DNA from: Desulfobacteraceae bacterium
GTDB lineage: Bacteria > Desulfobacterota > Desulfobacteria > Desulfobacterales > Desulfobacteraceae
DNA length: 47,814 bases
Assembly: GCA_003354055.1 (NCBI GenBank)
Contig: PIVQ01000007.1
Location: forward strand, 1 to 47,814
Reading direction: 5' to 3'
Numbering within the stretch: the stretch's first letter is position 1; each line of letters begins with the position of its first letter. The notes beneath the pieces are model-generated. The model worked only from the letters and a program-made list of their open reading frames with translations, did not search any database and had not been told where the DNA came from. The translations under genes and the position numbers were made by a program. Below are positions 1 to 7,674 of this stretch, in pieces.

Positions 1-118
1 GCAACCGACTACTGGAATTAATTTTTTTTAGTGTTTTGCGGGGTTTTCGGTGAGGTCTGTCCAAAATCAGCCTAAAAGATAGATCCTCCCCCCTTTTTCG
101 ATGAATACAACCTGAGGT

Positions 119-310
119 TGTCGAACAGCGTTGAATATTGACCCCCATCAGCGTCCAACCTTGACCCCTTCGACATAAAATAGGAATCGTCTTTGAAAGC
201 TAACTCACCTATGAACACAGGCTTTTCAATAAAACCGTTTGCTGCTCGGATAACCTCTTACTGGGGTCAATATCACGCTGACTGGGGTCAAACTTGGACG
301 CTGTTTGACA
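119..310. mobile_element. Internally deleted IS21-type element (inverted repeats only)
   Basis: The left arm begins TGTCGAACAGCG at 119. The right arm, read from 310 on the minus strand, begins TGTCAAACAGCG. Both arms go on for about 50 bp with two TTGACCCC blocks separated by CAGCGT-type sequence (about 146-173 and 259-290). Repeated TTGACCCC blocks inside long terminal repeats are, to my knowledge, typical of IS21-family ends. Only about 90 bp lie between the arms, so there is no istA or istB and the copy cannot move on its own. A second pair of outer arms (AGGTCTGTC at about 54, GACAGACCT at about 307) may mark an older or nested end. Family assignment is an inference. Confidence 0.6.
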
Positions 311-455
311 GACCTGCACTCACTATCGGGTGATGCATATTTTCAGATTGGATAATCTGTCGTAAGTGTGAATCAGGTTATCATTATAACGTTTAAACCA
401 CGGGGAGCGGCTTTTTGCGCTCCTGTTCATTTTTTTATTGGGCAAAGTCCATTAT

Positions 456-992
456 TTATGGATATATTCCTTCTGGTTCTACATTCAGAACAACTTCACA
501 ATCACACCCTCCACCATGGGCAAGTAATGCCATCAAGGTTGGGTGTACTGGACAATTGTTAGTTTTCAACCATTTCGTTGTTAATGACAAATCATGATTA
601 CAACCTTTAATAGGAACCTTTTCATCAAGCCACTCTATAAGTGATTCTAATTGAAAGGATTCAATCGGCATCCATGACAACCTATCCTCGGATGGGCCAA
701 ATAAGGAATATGGATCGCCTTCTGTACAAAGAGACCAGTCATCAATTAAATTCTCATCACTGAAAAATTTTAAAACAGCTTGTTCATCAAATCCATTTCT
801 TTTCAACCAGTCAATGGTAAAAGTGAAATCATTTGTATGCCCCTCAGTCATAACTCTTTCACCAACAAAACTGAGTAAGTTTAGCATGTCACCCCGTGAT
901 ATAGGCGAACGTTCTCGACGGTCTTTTTCACGGCGGGCAATTTCTGCTTTAATAGCAGCCTCACGTTTTCTTTTTTTATCATTTTTACTCAT
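456..992 (-). CDS. DUF2695 domain protein
   Basis: This gene encodes 178 aa. The start is ATG 992, five codons inside the longest frame, because the first residues MSKNDKKRKR are a plausible N-terminus. Residues 1-25 are a highly charged Lys/Arg helix. The C-terminal half carries the pattern CNHDLSLTTKWL, then GGGCDCEVVLNVEP, which is the signature of DUF2695, a family of unknown function found in scattered bacteria. The conserved His and the CDC pair could bind a metal, but that is a guess. It lies with DUF2971 and AbiTii-like genes on the same strand, a setting typical of accessory or defence regions. It has no signal peptide or membrane segment, so it is probably cytosolic. Confidence 0.7.
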   Translation of the reverse strand: MSKNDKKRKREAAIKAEIARREKDRRERSPISRGDMLNLLSFVGERVMTEGHTNDFTFTIDWLKRNGFDEQAVLKFFSDENLIDDWSLCTEGDPYSLFGPSEDRLSWMPIESFQLESLIEWLDEKVPIKGCNHDLSLTTKWLKTNNCPVHPTLMALLAHGGGCDCEVVLNVEPEGIYP

Positions 993-1057
993 TATAATGC
1001 CCAACATGGTGATAACAGGCGTGGCCCTTCATTTGCCACGTCCAGTTCACCTACTCA

Positions 1058-1693
1058 TTATACATTCTCGATTACTTCAAAAGAATTAAACGCCAATTTT
1101 GTGTTTTTGATTTTTATATCTTCTTTATAATCTGAAAGGATAGGATTTATATCTTGTGATTTCAATTCTGATCTTGGCCCTAAAATTATCTCACGAAGCT
1201 GTAAATTGTTTTCAAAATCCATGAAATAAAATCCTGTTTCATCTTGCTCATCCAGATTTGCCCAAGCTCTTACTTCATCTTCATATTTCCAGTCTATATA
1301 TTTATACCTAAGCAAATCCTCAATCAACTCTTCTGTAATCCCACCACCATACAAATCCATATCAACATTGAATTGGATTCGCTTCTCTCTGTAGATTACT
1401 TCTTTTAAAATCGTATTGTTGATATCAAATCCGAGACAAACTCCTTTGTGTTTATCGCCATAATGGCTCCACATCAATGGATTATGCCAATCCTTCGTAA
1501 AACAAATGACCCCCCAATTCTTGGAAACAATATTTAGGAGGAGATCAAATGCATTTTTGTTTTCCTCTGACTCAAGCTCTGTTCCCATTAATTCAAAAGG
1601 ATCATTAAGATCTTCCAAAAGTGAAATTTTAATCCTATTATTTTTGATGTTGTTTAGGGCATGTCTTTCAGATGTAAGATAATATACGCGCAT
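1058..1693 (-). CDS. DUF2971 domain protein
   Basis: The gene encodes 211 aa. The segment LNDPFELMG near residue 30 and the segment MWSHYGDKHKGVCLGFD near residue 74 are the hallmarks of DUF2971. This family is common in defence islands and mobile elements; its biochemical role is not settled as far as I know. No signal peptide or membrane helix is visible. There is no clear ribosome site before the ATG, which follows an A/T-rich stretch. It is separated by 65 bp from the downstream DUF2695 gene and by 87 bp from the AbiTii-like gene upstream, so the three may be cotranscribed or independent cargo genes. Codon use is more A/T-rich than in the phage structural genes. Confidence 0.75.
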   Translation of the reverse strand: MRVYYLTSERHALNNIKNNRIKISLLEDLNDPFELMGTELESEENKNAFDLLLNIVSKNWGVICFTKDWHNPLMWSHYGDKHKGVCLGFDINNTILKEVIYREKRIQFNVDMDLYGGGITEELIEDLLRYKYIDWKYEDEVRAWANLDEQDETGFYFMDFENNLQLREIILGPRSELKSQDINPILSDYKEDIKIKNTKLAFNSFEVIENV

Positions 1694-1780
1694 ATTTTTT
1701 GATGCCTAATGGTAATTTAATGTGAAGCTCAGTTGTTTGCGGTCAACTGAAGCGCTTGGTTGGGCTAATTGCCGTTCTGA

Positions 1781-2452
1781 CTACCGTTCTTTGTTCAGTT
1801 CAATTCTGTTCACTTTTTCTATCAACTGATTACGAATACGATCCAGAACGCCAACGATTTCCATGGGACTGAAGCAAAACCTGTTAACGTCTACATTCAG
1901 TTCCTGGCGTAGTCGGTCAATACAGTCTTCGTCTCTAATGTTCTGCAGATTCTCTTTCTTGGCCAATTCCTCAAGCTGTCGTACACCGTATCGAAAACGA
2001 TAGCCATTCACAAAGTCAAGATTTGAGGGCACATTGAGCATCCTGTCATAGCTGTCCATATACCGCCCAGTAAACTCTCTATATTCGGGAACAGTATCCT
2101 GTTCGGTCATGCCTCCCTCTTGGTTGTAGCCATATAGTTCAAGTCGTACCCAGTGTTCCAGGTCCTTGAGATCAAGAAGTTGTGATAATCGAAGCGTATG
2201 TGGTAGAATTTGACTAAGCGGTTTTTCTGCCCCTTGACCTTGAATCCAGTGGATGAGTTCTTCAGGTTTTGAGAATGAATTAAGTCCATTCTCGGATCGT
2301 GTTCGTATTCTCCGATAAATTTCAACACCGCCAAACACAACACCACAAATGATGGTCCACGGTTCATAGTTTCCAGACGGATCGCGTATCCACATGACGG
2401 CAAGTACTGCTGTCGTTATTGCTGTTATGATTTCAACAACAACCAGAAACAC
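1781..2452 (-). CDS. Membrane-anchored AbiTii-like protein
   Basis: The protein has 223 aa if it starts at GTG 2452, which sits six bases after AAGGAG. The ATG at 2458 directly abuts that ribosome site and is less likely. The N-terminus holds two hydrophobic stretches (about residues 1-20 and 30-45). From about residue 75 the sequence LLDLKDLEHWVRLELYGY followed by VPEYREFTGRY matches the pattern of the AbiTii domain, an all-helical domain recognised in predicted bacterial immunity proteins; its activity is unknown to me. The membrane anchor suggests an effector acting at the inner membrane. A strong sigma70-type promoter lies just upstream, so the gene can be transcribed independently of the phage. 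Function is an inference. Confidence 0.62.
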   Translation of the reverse strand: MFLVVVEIITAITTAVLAVMWIRDPSGNYEPWTIICGVVFGGVEIYRRIRTRSENGLNSFSKPEELIHWIQGQGAEKPLSQILPHTLRLSQLLDLKDLEHWVRLELYGYNQEGGMTEQDTVPEYREFTGRYMDSYDRMLNVPSNLDFVNGYRFRYGVRQLEELAKKENLQNIRDEDCIDRLRQELNVDVNRFCFSPMEIVGVLDRIRNQLIEKVNRIELNKER

Positions 2453-2478
2453 TCTCATCTCCTTAACCAAGATACTTT

Positions 2479-2506
2479 TTTATAAAACCCAACAATATGA
2501 TGTCAA
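2479..2506 (-). promoter_or_regulatory. Sigma70-type promoter of the AbiTii-like gene
   Basis: On the minus strand, TTGACA (2506-2501) is followed after 16 bases by TATAAA (2484-2479). The -35 box is perfect and the -10 box has five of six matches. The start of transcription would be near 2472, giving a leader of about 20 bases that contains the AAGGAG ribosome site. No operator-like palindrome overlaps it. Confidence 0.65.
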
Positions 2507-2890
2507 GACCTGGACAACTTTCATGATTCGATAGCTATCTGGATATCATACGGATATGAAGAATACCCAGATCTGGTTATTGCCTTTTTATCTCCTGAAT
2601 TCAATTACATTTTTTTAAAACTACGATTTCACGAGGCAATTAAATTGGAGATTATCAAGACCTTGCCTAAAATAGCAACTATAAAGATTATACATCTTTA
2701 GCTTACAGTTCGGGTGTAACGCGGCACGTAATCTAAGGAATTCTGGCAGGGAATCTCAGAATTTTAAAATTTGAAAATGAAAGAGATTATTCTATTATCA
2801 TTACTTTTGAACGACAGAGTTGAGCAGCGGGACTTTTTCCGTCCGCTCAAACGGCGGGTTACATTTCAAGACTTGGAAAGCCTATATTCT
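2507..2890. other. Intergenic A/T-rich stretch without a convincing gene
   Basis: This gap lies between the 3' end of the membrane protein gene at 2891 and the promoter at 2506. The only open frame here (2771-3016, plus strand) runs antisense into the neighbouring gene and has no family features. An imperfect hairpin around 2822-2848 (GAGCAGCGGGAC and GTCCGCTC) could end the transcript of the upstream gene. I see nothing else. Confidence 0.4.
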
Positions 2891-3505
2891 CTATTGAAAT
2901 TTTCTTGCAGTAATTGGTTCAGTGATACCATGGTGGTAACCCTCTATATCAAGAGTGTTTTCTTGCTTATAATAATTGCCCTCAATGTCTTGAAATTTGA
3001 AAGTTATTTTAATTAGACCATTGTATATACCATCTCTCTTAATAGAATTTAAAAGATTTTGCGCTTTATCAGAATTCCCCACATAAGCATCGTTATTAGT
3101 ATAACATTCGAAGACTTCGACTTTCTCTTCATTTGGTAAAAGACAACCGATACTTTTTATTTTTGCATACACATCTTTATTTCTTTGAATACTATGCCTG
3201 AACCATATTTTGTCAATTGATATGTTAATTGCAGGACCATTTCCAATATTTCTGACAGAAAAATTTTCTAGAACTGGCACCATGTTTTTAGTGGTTATAT
3301 CATGTATTAATGAAGGCATTATAGAAAGCCTACGCTGTTTTATAATTTCATTGGTCTGATTTTTTGTTATTTTTTGGAGTTTAAAGGTGTAATACGTGTA
3401 AATGAAAAGTACGATCAACGTAAGGGTTAAAACCCCCCATGTTAGCCAATCTACAAGAGTTGCATCATGAAACTCAAATACTGAATTAAAAAGAAAGATT
3501 TCCAT
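2891..3505 (-). CDS. Single-pass membrane protein of unknown function
   Basis: The gene encodes 204 aa and starts at ATG 3505, a few bases after AAGGAC. A hydrophobic segment spans about residues 22-42 (WLTWGVLTLTLIVLFIYTYY) and is followed by a short Lys/Gln-rich stretch. The remainder is a soluble part with the phrase FSVRNIGNGPAINISID, which is the usual look of an immunoglobulin-like beta domain in membrane proteins with an N-out anchor. I do not recognise a named family. It is probably a small inner-membrane protein. Its gene lies 213 bp downstream of one copy of a 54-bp repeat that also precedes the HEPN-like gene at 27.8 kb, which suggests a common origin or control of the two cargo genes. 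Confidence 0.55.
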   Translation of the reverse strand: MEIFLFNSVFEFHDATLVDWLTWGVLTLTLIVLFIYTYYTFKLQKITKNQTNEIIKQRRLSIMPSLIHDITTKNMVPVLENFSVRNIGNGPAINISIDKIWFRHSIQRNKDVYAKIKSIGCLLPNEEKVEVFECYTNNDAYVGNSDKAQNLLNSIKRDGIYNGLIKITFKFQDIEGNYYKQENTLDIEGYHHGITEPITARKFQ

Positions 3506-3589
3506 AGTCCTTTATAGATTGATAAAAAATTTAAAACAACAGGAGAACATGGCTAATTTTTAGAAATTGTACTGAAATGTAACCATTTA

Positions 3590-3614
3590 TTATCAGGTCA
3601 ATTTTCCCTGATAA
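3590..3614. promoter_or_regulatory. Inverted repeat upstream of the membrane protein gene
   Basis: TTATCAGG (3590-3597) and CCTGATAA (3607-3614) are perfect 8-bp arms around a 9-base A/T-rich loop. The site lies 85 bp upstream of the start of the gene at 3505. It could be an operator or an RNA hairpin in the leader; there is no T-run after it in the minus direction, so it does not look like an intrinsic terminator. Confidence 0.4.
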
Positions 3615-3717
3615 GTTGATATTAGAGTATAAATCGGGCCAAATTCCTTTGTCTAAATTCGAACTTATTGAAAATCGATTCTATCGAAATAAATCTTTCA
3701 ATAGTTTGGAAACAATC

Positions 3718-3771
3718 ATCTCCTGTCGAAAAATGCAACAGTAAACAAAATATATTATTTTGATTACCCTG
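3718..3771. repeat. 54-bp cargo-associated repeat, copy 1
   Basis: This stretch matches 28026-28079 with three differences over 54 bp. It contains CAAAATA-TAT-TATTTTG, a perfect dyad at about 3746-3762. It lies in an intergenic region, 213 bp upstream of the membrane protein gene at 3505. The second copy has the same orientation and lies 204 bp upstream of the HEPN-like gene. The shared position relative to two unrelated genes points to a regulatory or insertion-related role. Confidence 0.75.
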
Positions 3772-3882
3772 CAGTGGCAGAGATCCAGGGCATCAAAACA
3801 CGATTTCTGAATTCAACTTTCTAATAAGTTTACAAAGACATTATAGAGAATCGACAGTGGAGATAAATTTTAATCGGTTCTC
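3772..3882. other. Remainder of the 3.5-3.9 kb intergenic region
   Basis: The whole gap from 3506 to 3882 has no gene. Besides the inverted repeat at 3590 and the 54-bp repeat at 3718, it is A/T-rich with several TCGAA and TCGAT words between 3657 and 3690. I see no further structure in 3772-3882. Confidence 0.4.
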
Positions 3883-4089
3883 TTATTTTCTTAGGATTGA
3901 TTTGGTTTTGTCTCCAAACTGCTGAAGATTGATCTCACCATCTATGTATTGGTGGACTGATTCGACAAAATCTCGAAGAGACAAAAGGCCACCTACTCTT
4001 TTTTCAAGCTGAGTCCTTAATTTTTGGTCATGTCCTGGAAGAAAGTGGCCATTTACTGTCTCACTGCCACACCCACATTCACAAATCAT
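3883..4089 (-). CDS. Small CxCGCG zinc-type protein
   Basis: The protein has 68 aa. The start ATG 4089 is preferred over GTG 4098 because AAGGTG sits eight bases before it. The N-terminus MICECGCGSETVNGHFLPGHD has the pattern CxCGCG followed by F-PGHDQKLR. I have the impression that short proteins with this pattern recur in phages and mobile regions, and the Cys/His set would suit one zinc ion. The rest (residues 25-68) is helical and could be a small interaction domain. The gene begins 32 bp downstream of the NYN gene and is very likely in one operon with it. The function is unknown. A role as partner of the NYN nuclease-fold protein is a reasonable guess. Confidence 0.6.
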   Translation of the reverse strand: MICECGCGSETVNGHFLPGHDQKLRTQLEKRVGGLLSLRDFVESVHQYIDGEINLQQFGDKTKSILRK

Positions 4090-4121
4090 AGATGTCACCT
4101 TTTATTTTTTTCTAACTGCTG

Positions 4122-4721
4122 CTAATCAGCCGCGCGGCTTTTTTGGTCGGCTGCATCAGCCAGGTTATCTGACATTTTTTCCATGTCTTCCAATAATTCA
4201 TCCAAATCTAAAGACAAGTAGCTTTCATTAATCAACCCTTCGTTCAAAGAACAGGGGCCAGTCTTAAAGCCGACAATGACAACATGAATGCCCTGTTCAG
4301 CTATAAGTCGTATGGCTGGAACAAAGTCTGTGTCTGATGAAAATAGTACTATCGTATGAGGTTGCATCATAGATTTTGAATGCGTCATCATTCTTATGAA
4401 CACCGTAAGATCGACACCTTTTTGTTGTTTTGTGAAATGACTAACTTCCAATACAGTAACACCTTTTTCGTTCTGAAGTTTCTTTATTAGTTGTTTTCTG
4501 TCGTCTCCTCCGTTAAATGGGCCAATTTGTCCTTTATCCGAGCAGATGAATTCCGTTCGGATGAATGGATGACCATATAATCCTTCTGAAGTTAACCTTT
4601 GCTGCACTACCGTTTGCAGAATTGGGAAAGATAGTTTGTTCAATACATATTCTTTCCCCTTGCCATGCCTATCCAGATCATTAATGAAATTATGTCCATC
4701 AATTACTATCGAAAATGCCAT
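4122..4721 (-). CDS. NYN-domain (LabA/PIN-like) protein
   Basis: This gene encodes 199 aa. The longest frame starts at 4862, but ATG 4721 has a perfect ribosome site (GGAGGTG, seven bases) and begins directly with the domain, so I use it. MAFSIVIDGHNFINDL provides the first acidic/Asn motif, and VLFSSDTDFVPAIRLIAEQG (about residues 125-144) the second acidic cluster of the NYN fold, the PIN-like nuclease fold of the LabA group. It probably binds metal and cleaves RNA, though this is known only for some family members. The C-terminus is acidic. It lies upstream of the small CxCGCG gene and downstream of the phage DNA methylase, at the edge of the prophage. It may be a phage accessory or defence gene. 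Confidence 0.75.
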   Translation of the reverse strand: MAFSIVIDGHNFINDLDRHGKGKEYVLNKLSFPILQTVVQQRLTSEGLYGHPFIRTEFICSDKGQIGPFNGGDDRKQLIKKLQNEKGVTVLEVSHFTKQQKGVDLTVFIRMMTHSKSMMQPHTIVLFSSDTDFVPAIRLIAEQGIHVVIVGFKTGPCSLNEGLINESYLSLDLDELLEDMEKMSDNLADAADQKSRAAD

Positions 4722-4909
4722 TATTGCACCTCCATAATTTCTGAGAATCCATGAAAAGATCAAGTTGATCATTGGGGCCGCATATCCTGTAAATATCGAT
4801 TGATATACGACTATAAATTTTAAATATTTTATAGAGAAATCCTTAACAGTATGAAAAAACATTGTAAAGAAAAATTAAGAATCAACTTATTACATAGATA
4901 GGTTTCTTT

Positions 4910-5713
4910 TTATCTGACATCAGAAAATAAGCTCATTTCCTGATACTCTTTGAGTTCGTAATTTGAATAAATCAATTCATTGGCTTCTACCGGGCCTTTT
5001 TGGCTCACCGTATATAGTAATGAGACCTCTTTATATTGAAAAGCCTTGAAGACTTTCCGGATGTCTGGGTGGTCGTTTATAGAAAGCATGAACTTGCCCT
5101 GAATACCTTTCAGGGTTTTGGCCAGGGCTTTGAAATCAGCCAGGGTGAAGTTGTGTTTGTAGTCCGGGCATTTGTAGTATGGGGGATCGCAATAGAAGAA
5201 AACCTCCGGGCCGTCGTATCGGGTGATTAAGTCTTTCCAGGTCAGGTTTTCAATGTGGACACCGGCCAAGCGGAGATAAATCTCGGACATTTCTTCCTCA
5301 AGGCGCAGCAGATTGATGCGTGGTGGGCCGTCTGTCTGGACACCGTATGACCGGTTTCTTACCCGGCCACCGAATGCCAGGCGCTGGTTGTAGTAGTAGC
5401 GGGCTGCCCTTTGGATATCTGTGAGACCTTGGCCTGCAAGTTGACCTTTCCAGTCTTCGAACCATTCACGGGATGACAGGCACCACTTGAATTGTTTTAA
5501 AAACTCTTCCATGTGTGACTGGACCACGCGGTAAAACGATATCAAATCACCGTCAAGATCGTTTATGACCTCTGTTTTAGACGGTTCTTTTCCGAAGAAT
5601 ATCCAGGCACCGCCGCAAAATACTTCGCAATAGGTTCGATGATCCTGGATCAGGGGAATGATCTTTTTAGACAGTTTGGATTTACCTCCGATATACGCGA
5701 GCGGGCTTTTCAT
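4910..5713 (-). CDS. dam: DNA adenine methylase (D12 class)
   Basis: The gene encodes 267 aa, the usual length for Dam-type enzymes. Residues 5-11 (LAYIGGK) and 31-36 (VFCGGA) form the S-adenosylmethionine motif, and residues 176-179 (DPPY) are the catalytic motif, so the enzyme should transfer a methyl group to the N6 of adenine in a short DNA site. The target is probably GATC or a related site, but this cannot be read from the sequence. It is a solitary methylase: no restriction endonuclease gene is next to it. It sits at the end of the late phage genes, where Mu carries its DNA-modification gene mom, so protection of phage DNA against host restriction is a likely role. A palindrome lies 35 bp upstream. 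Confidence 0.88.
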   Translation of the reverse strand: MKSPLAYIGGKSKLSKKIIPLIQDHRTYCEVFCGGAWIFFGKEPSKTEVINDLDGDLISFYRVVQSHMEEFLKQFKWCLSSREWFEDWKGQLAGQGLTDIQRAARYYYNQRLAFGGRVRNRSYGVQTDGPPRINLLRLEEEMSEIYLRLAGVHIENLTWKDLITRYDGPEVFFYCDPPYYKCPDYKHNFTLADFKALAKTLKGIQGKFMLSINDHPDIRKVFKAFQYKEVSLLYTVSQKGPVEANELIYSNYELKEYQEMSLFSDVR

Positions 5714-5747
5714 GGACTTTTTTTCCTCATCTTGATATATCCCTCAT

Positions 5748-5760
5748 GCTCGGTCCGAGC
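5748..5760. promoter_or_regulatory. Palindrome upstream of the DNA methylase gene
   Basis: GCTCGG-T-CCGAGC is a perfect 6-bp dyad with one central base, 35 bp upstream of the methylase start. It could be an operator. It is short and could also be chance; no clear -35/-10 pair is seen around it. Confidence 0.35.
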
Positions 5761-5870
5761 TGGGGAAGTTGTCAATTTTTGATGTCTGGTCTGCGTGTTC
5801 AGTCCATTCGCCCTGAGAGTGTTACAGCACTGATCAGAGCAGCTTCCCTACTTTCTTAGATGGCTTTCAG

Positions 5871-6059
5871 CTACGCTGCAAAGAAAAGAAAAAGCCCGGA
5901 GATAATAAATATCAGGCCGCACCCCAGACCCAGAATTCCAAAAAACATAGTTGGCCCCAGGTCATCCGTATTGGTCTTTTGTCCCACTTTCCAAGCTTTG
6001 TTTATAAGTCCAAAAATTCCGATGAAACTAACGACCATTATTATTTTTGCAATTAGCAT
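5871..6059 (-). CDS. Small two-helix membrane protein
   Basis: The protein has 62 aa with two hydrophobic segments, about residues 2-20 (LIAKIIMVVSFIGIFGLI) and 39-60 (FFGILGLGCGLIFIISGLFL), joined by a polar loop with Lys and Asp residues. It matches no family I can name. The gene follows the last tail gene (gpD) after 33 bp in the same direction, so it is probably read with the late phage operon. A holin-like role would fit the size and two-helix layout, but there is no endolysin gene beside it and the assignment is speculative. Confidence 0.5.
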   Translation of the reverse strand: MLIAKIIMVVSFIGIFGLINKAWKVGQKTNTDDLGPTMFFGILGLGCGLIFIISGLFLFFAA

Positions 6060-6092
6060 ATTCTTTCCTTATTGAGCTGTAAGATAAACATT

Positions 6093-7079
6093 CTAAACCT
6101 TTGGTACCTCTGCATTGAATGACACGGTCAGGCCGTCGTCATAGATTTTGGTGATTACTTTGGTCAGGCTCCAGGAGCCGTTCACGCCCGAGCGGATGCC
6201 GGAGACATTTATCTTTCCCTCTGCAAACATGTCCGACCTGGGACTTACCGATCCCCGGAGGGTGGCGGTACCGCGATCCAAACGATCCAGGCGGGATCTT
6301 GCCGCTTGTTCTGCCCGGGCCTGGGTGGTGAAGGGTGAACGGATCACATAGACCGGCTTTCCGGATCCAATGGTGACGGGCTTTTTTTCTCCGGCCTGGA
6401 TGTCCTGGTAAAAGGCTGTCACAGCTTTGTATCTGCCACGGTCCGGGGCCTGCATTTCCCAGCCCGGATCCACAAAATCGGAGCGGGTCAGGTTTACTGT
6501 GGGCAGGCTTTTACCGGTGGCGGTTTTGGCCTGGCCTTTTTTGACCATGAGTAGACGGTGGGATATTGGCTTGGCTATTGCATCATGTTCACGGCCCAGG
6601 CGGGTGAGCAGATGCATGTCTGATTCTTCGGTCTGGTCCAGGTGGGCAAAGCGGATCCCGGCTAGCTCGGCACCCACCACCGGGGTCAGATTGTGTTCCC
6701 CGGCTATGGTGGCCACAATGTCAGAGAGCGTGACATTGTCCCAGGGCCGGGTCTTCTTTTCTTTGAGGGTGGCCGTCATGTTGGCGGCCTTGGCTTCGAT
6801 GATCAGCTTGTCCGGAGGACCGATGATTCCCACGTCATCCACCACAAAGGCTCCCATGTGGATCAGGTGCTGCTTGCCGTCTTTTTCAGAGCCTATTTTG
6901 ATATCCAGCTCCGCACCTTTTGCGGGCAGCTCAAATGGGTTGCCCCTGTCATCCAATTCGATGGTGGCCCGGTCGCTTTGGTATCCGGTCTCGTCCGTGA
7001 CTTCCAGGCTGATCAATCGCTGCTTGATCAGGGCTGTGATATCGCTGCCATTGGCTATTATGGTAAAGATCGGTGTCAT
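6093..7079 (-). CDS. D: P2 gpD-like late control/baseplate hub protein
   Basis: The 328 aa fit the phage late control gene D family (Pfam Phage_GPD). The N-terminal half has the typical beta start TPIFTIIANGSDITALIKQRL with LEVTDETGYQSDRATIELDD. The C-terminal half contains the conserved pattern ARSRLDRLDRGTATLRGSV. In myophages this protein forms the hub of the baseplate onto which the gpV spike is mounted. Its start codon overlaps the stop of gpX (TAATG), showing translational coupling. The order U-X-D at the end of the tail genes follows phage P2. In P2 the gene is also near the late control gene, hence its historical name. Here no Ogr-type activator is adjacent. Confidence 0.9.
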   Translation of the reverse strand: MTPIFTIIANGSDITALIKQRLISLEVTDETGYQSDRATIELDDRGNPFELPAKGAELDIKIGSEKDGKQHLIHMGAFVVDDVGIIGPPDKLIIEAKAANMTATLKEKKTRPWDNVTLSDIVATIAGEHNLTPVVGAELAGIRFAHLDQTEESDMHLLTRLGREHDAIAKPISHRLLMVKKGQAKTATGKSLPTVNLTRSDFVDPGWEMQAPDRGRYKAVTAFYQDIQAGEKKPVTIGSGKPVYVIRSPFTTQARAEQAARSRLDRLDRGTATLRGSVSPRSDMFAEGKINVSGIRSGVNGSWSLTKVITKIYDDGLTVSFNAEVPKV

Positions 7080-7285
7080 TAATCCCAGAGCCTCACGGTG
7101 GTGGTTTCGGCGATGTCAGGTTCCAGATCCGGCAGGGTGATTTTCTGACCGGCAGAGAAGACTGTTCCCTGATCGCCCAGACCCGGATTTGCCACCAGGA
7201 CGGCCTCAACTGTCCCGGATGCGTTGCCGTAATACTCCCAGCAGATCCGGTCCAGCATATCCCCGTCCTTAGTCCTGTAAATCAT
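7079..7285 (-). CDS. X: P2 gpX-like tail protein (LysM-like)
   Basis: This 68-aa protein begins MIYRTKDGDMLDRICWEYYG and ends with GQKITLPDLEP, the layout of phage tail protein X, a small LysM-like fold used in the assembly of the tail and baseplate. A ribosome site GGGGAGG stands a few bases before the ATG. The start overlaps the stop of the gpU gene by four bases (ATGA), and its own stop overlaps the start of gene D, so the U-X-D group is translated as a coupled unit. The length agrees with the family, which is typically about 65-75 aa. Confidence 0.88.
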   Translation of the reverse strand: MIYRTKDGDMLDRICWEYYGNASGTVEAVLVANPGLGDQGTVFSAGQKITLPDLEPDIAETTTVRLWD

Positions 7286-7674
7286 TGTTCCTCCCCGTAG
7301 TGAGACAGACGAAGGTTAAAGGATTGCTTTTTAGGAATGCCGCCCGGCAGGAAGGTGGTCTGGGTTTCCTGGATCTCTTCAATACACCATTTGCCCCAGA
7401 TGTTGCCCTGGCCGTCCACCAGGATCAGGGGCTGCCCGGCCCCGGCTTCCGTCCGCATTTTGTTCAATTGGCCAATGCCGCCTTTATATAGAGGATAGAT
7501 ATCACCGGACAAATCCATGGTCTCTTTGCCAGGCCCGATATATTGTAAAGCCGGGCGCTGGCCGATGCGGTTTTGAACCGCCCAACGATATGGCGTGGTG
7601 CGCTTCAATTCCTGATACGCTGCCGTTGGAAGGCTAAATCGATAATCTCCCAGACCCATCATTACATCAGTCAT
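7282..7674 (-). CDS. U: P2 gpU-like tail terminator protein
   Basis: This 130-aa protein starts MTDVMMGLGDYRFSLPTAAY and contains RPALQYIGPGKETMDLSGDIYP, followed by a Gly-rich beta region. These are hallmarks of the gpU family, which caps the head-proximal end of the contractile tail tube. The start overlaps the stop of the tape measure gene by eight bases, and GGAGGCC lies about eight bases upstream. Its position between the tape measure and gpX matches phage P2. The length is close to the usual 130-160 aa. Confidence 0.88.
   Translation of the reverse strand: MTDVMMGLGDYRFSLPTAAYQELKRTTPYRWAVQNRIGQRPALQYIGPGKETMDLSGDIYPLYKGGIGQLNKMRTEAGAGQPLILVDGQGNIWGKWCIEEIQETQTTFLPGGIPKKQSFNLRLSHYGEEQ

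Noticed and set aside
2771..3016. An 81-aa hydrophobic open frame on the plus strand
   Set aside because: It overlaps the end of the minus-strand membrane protein gene; no ribosome site or family pattern supports it.
6427..7140. A 237-aa open frame on the plus strand
   Set aside because: It is antisense to gene D. The gpD-type protein is clear and in the direction of the operon.
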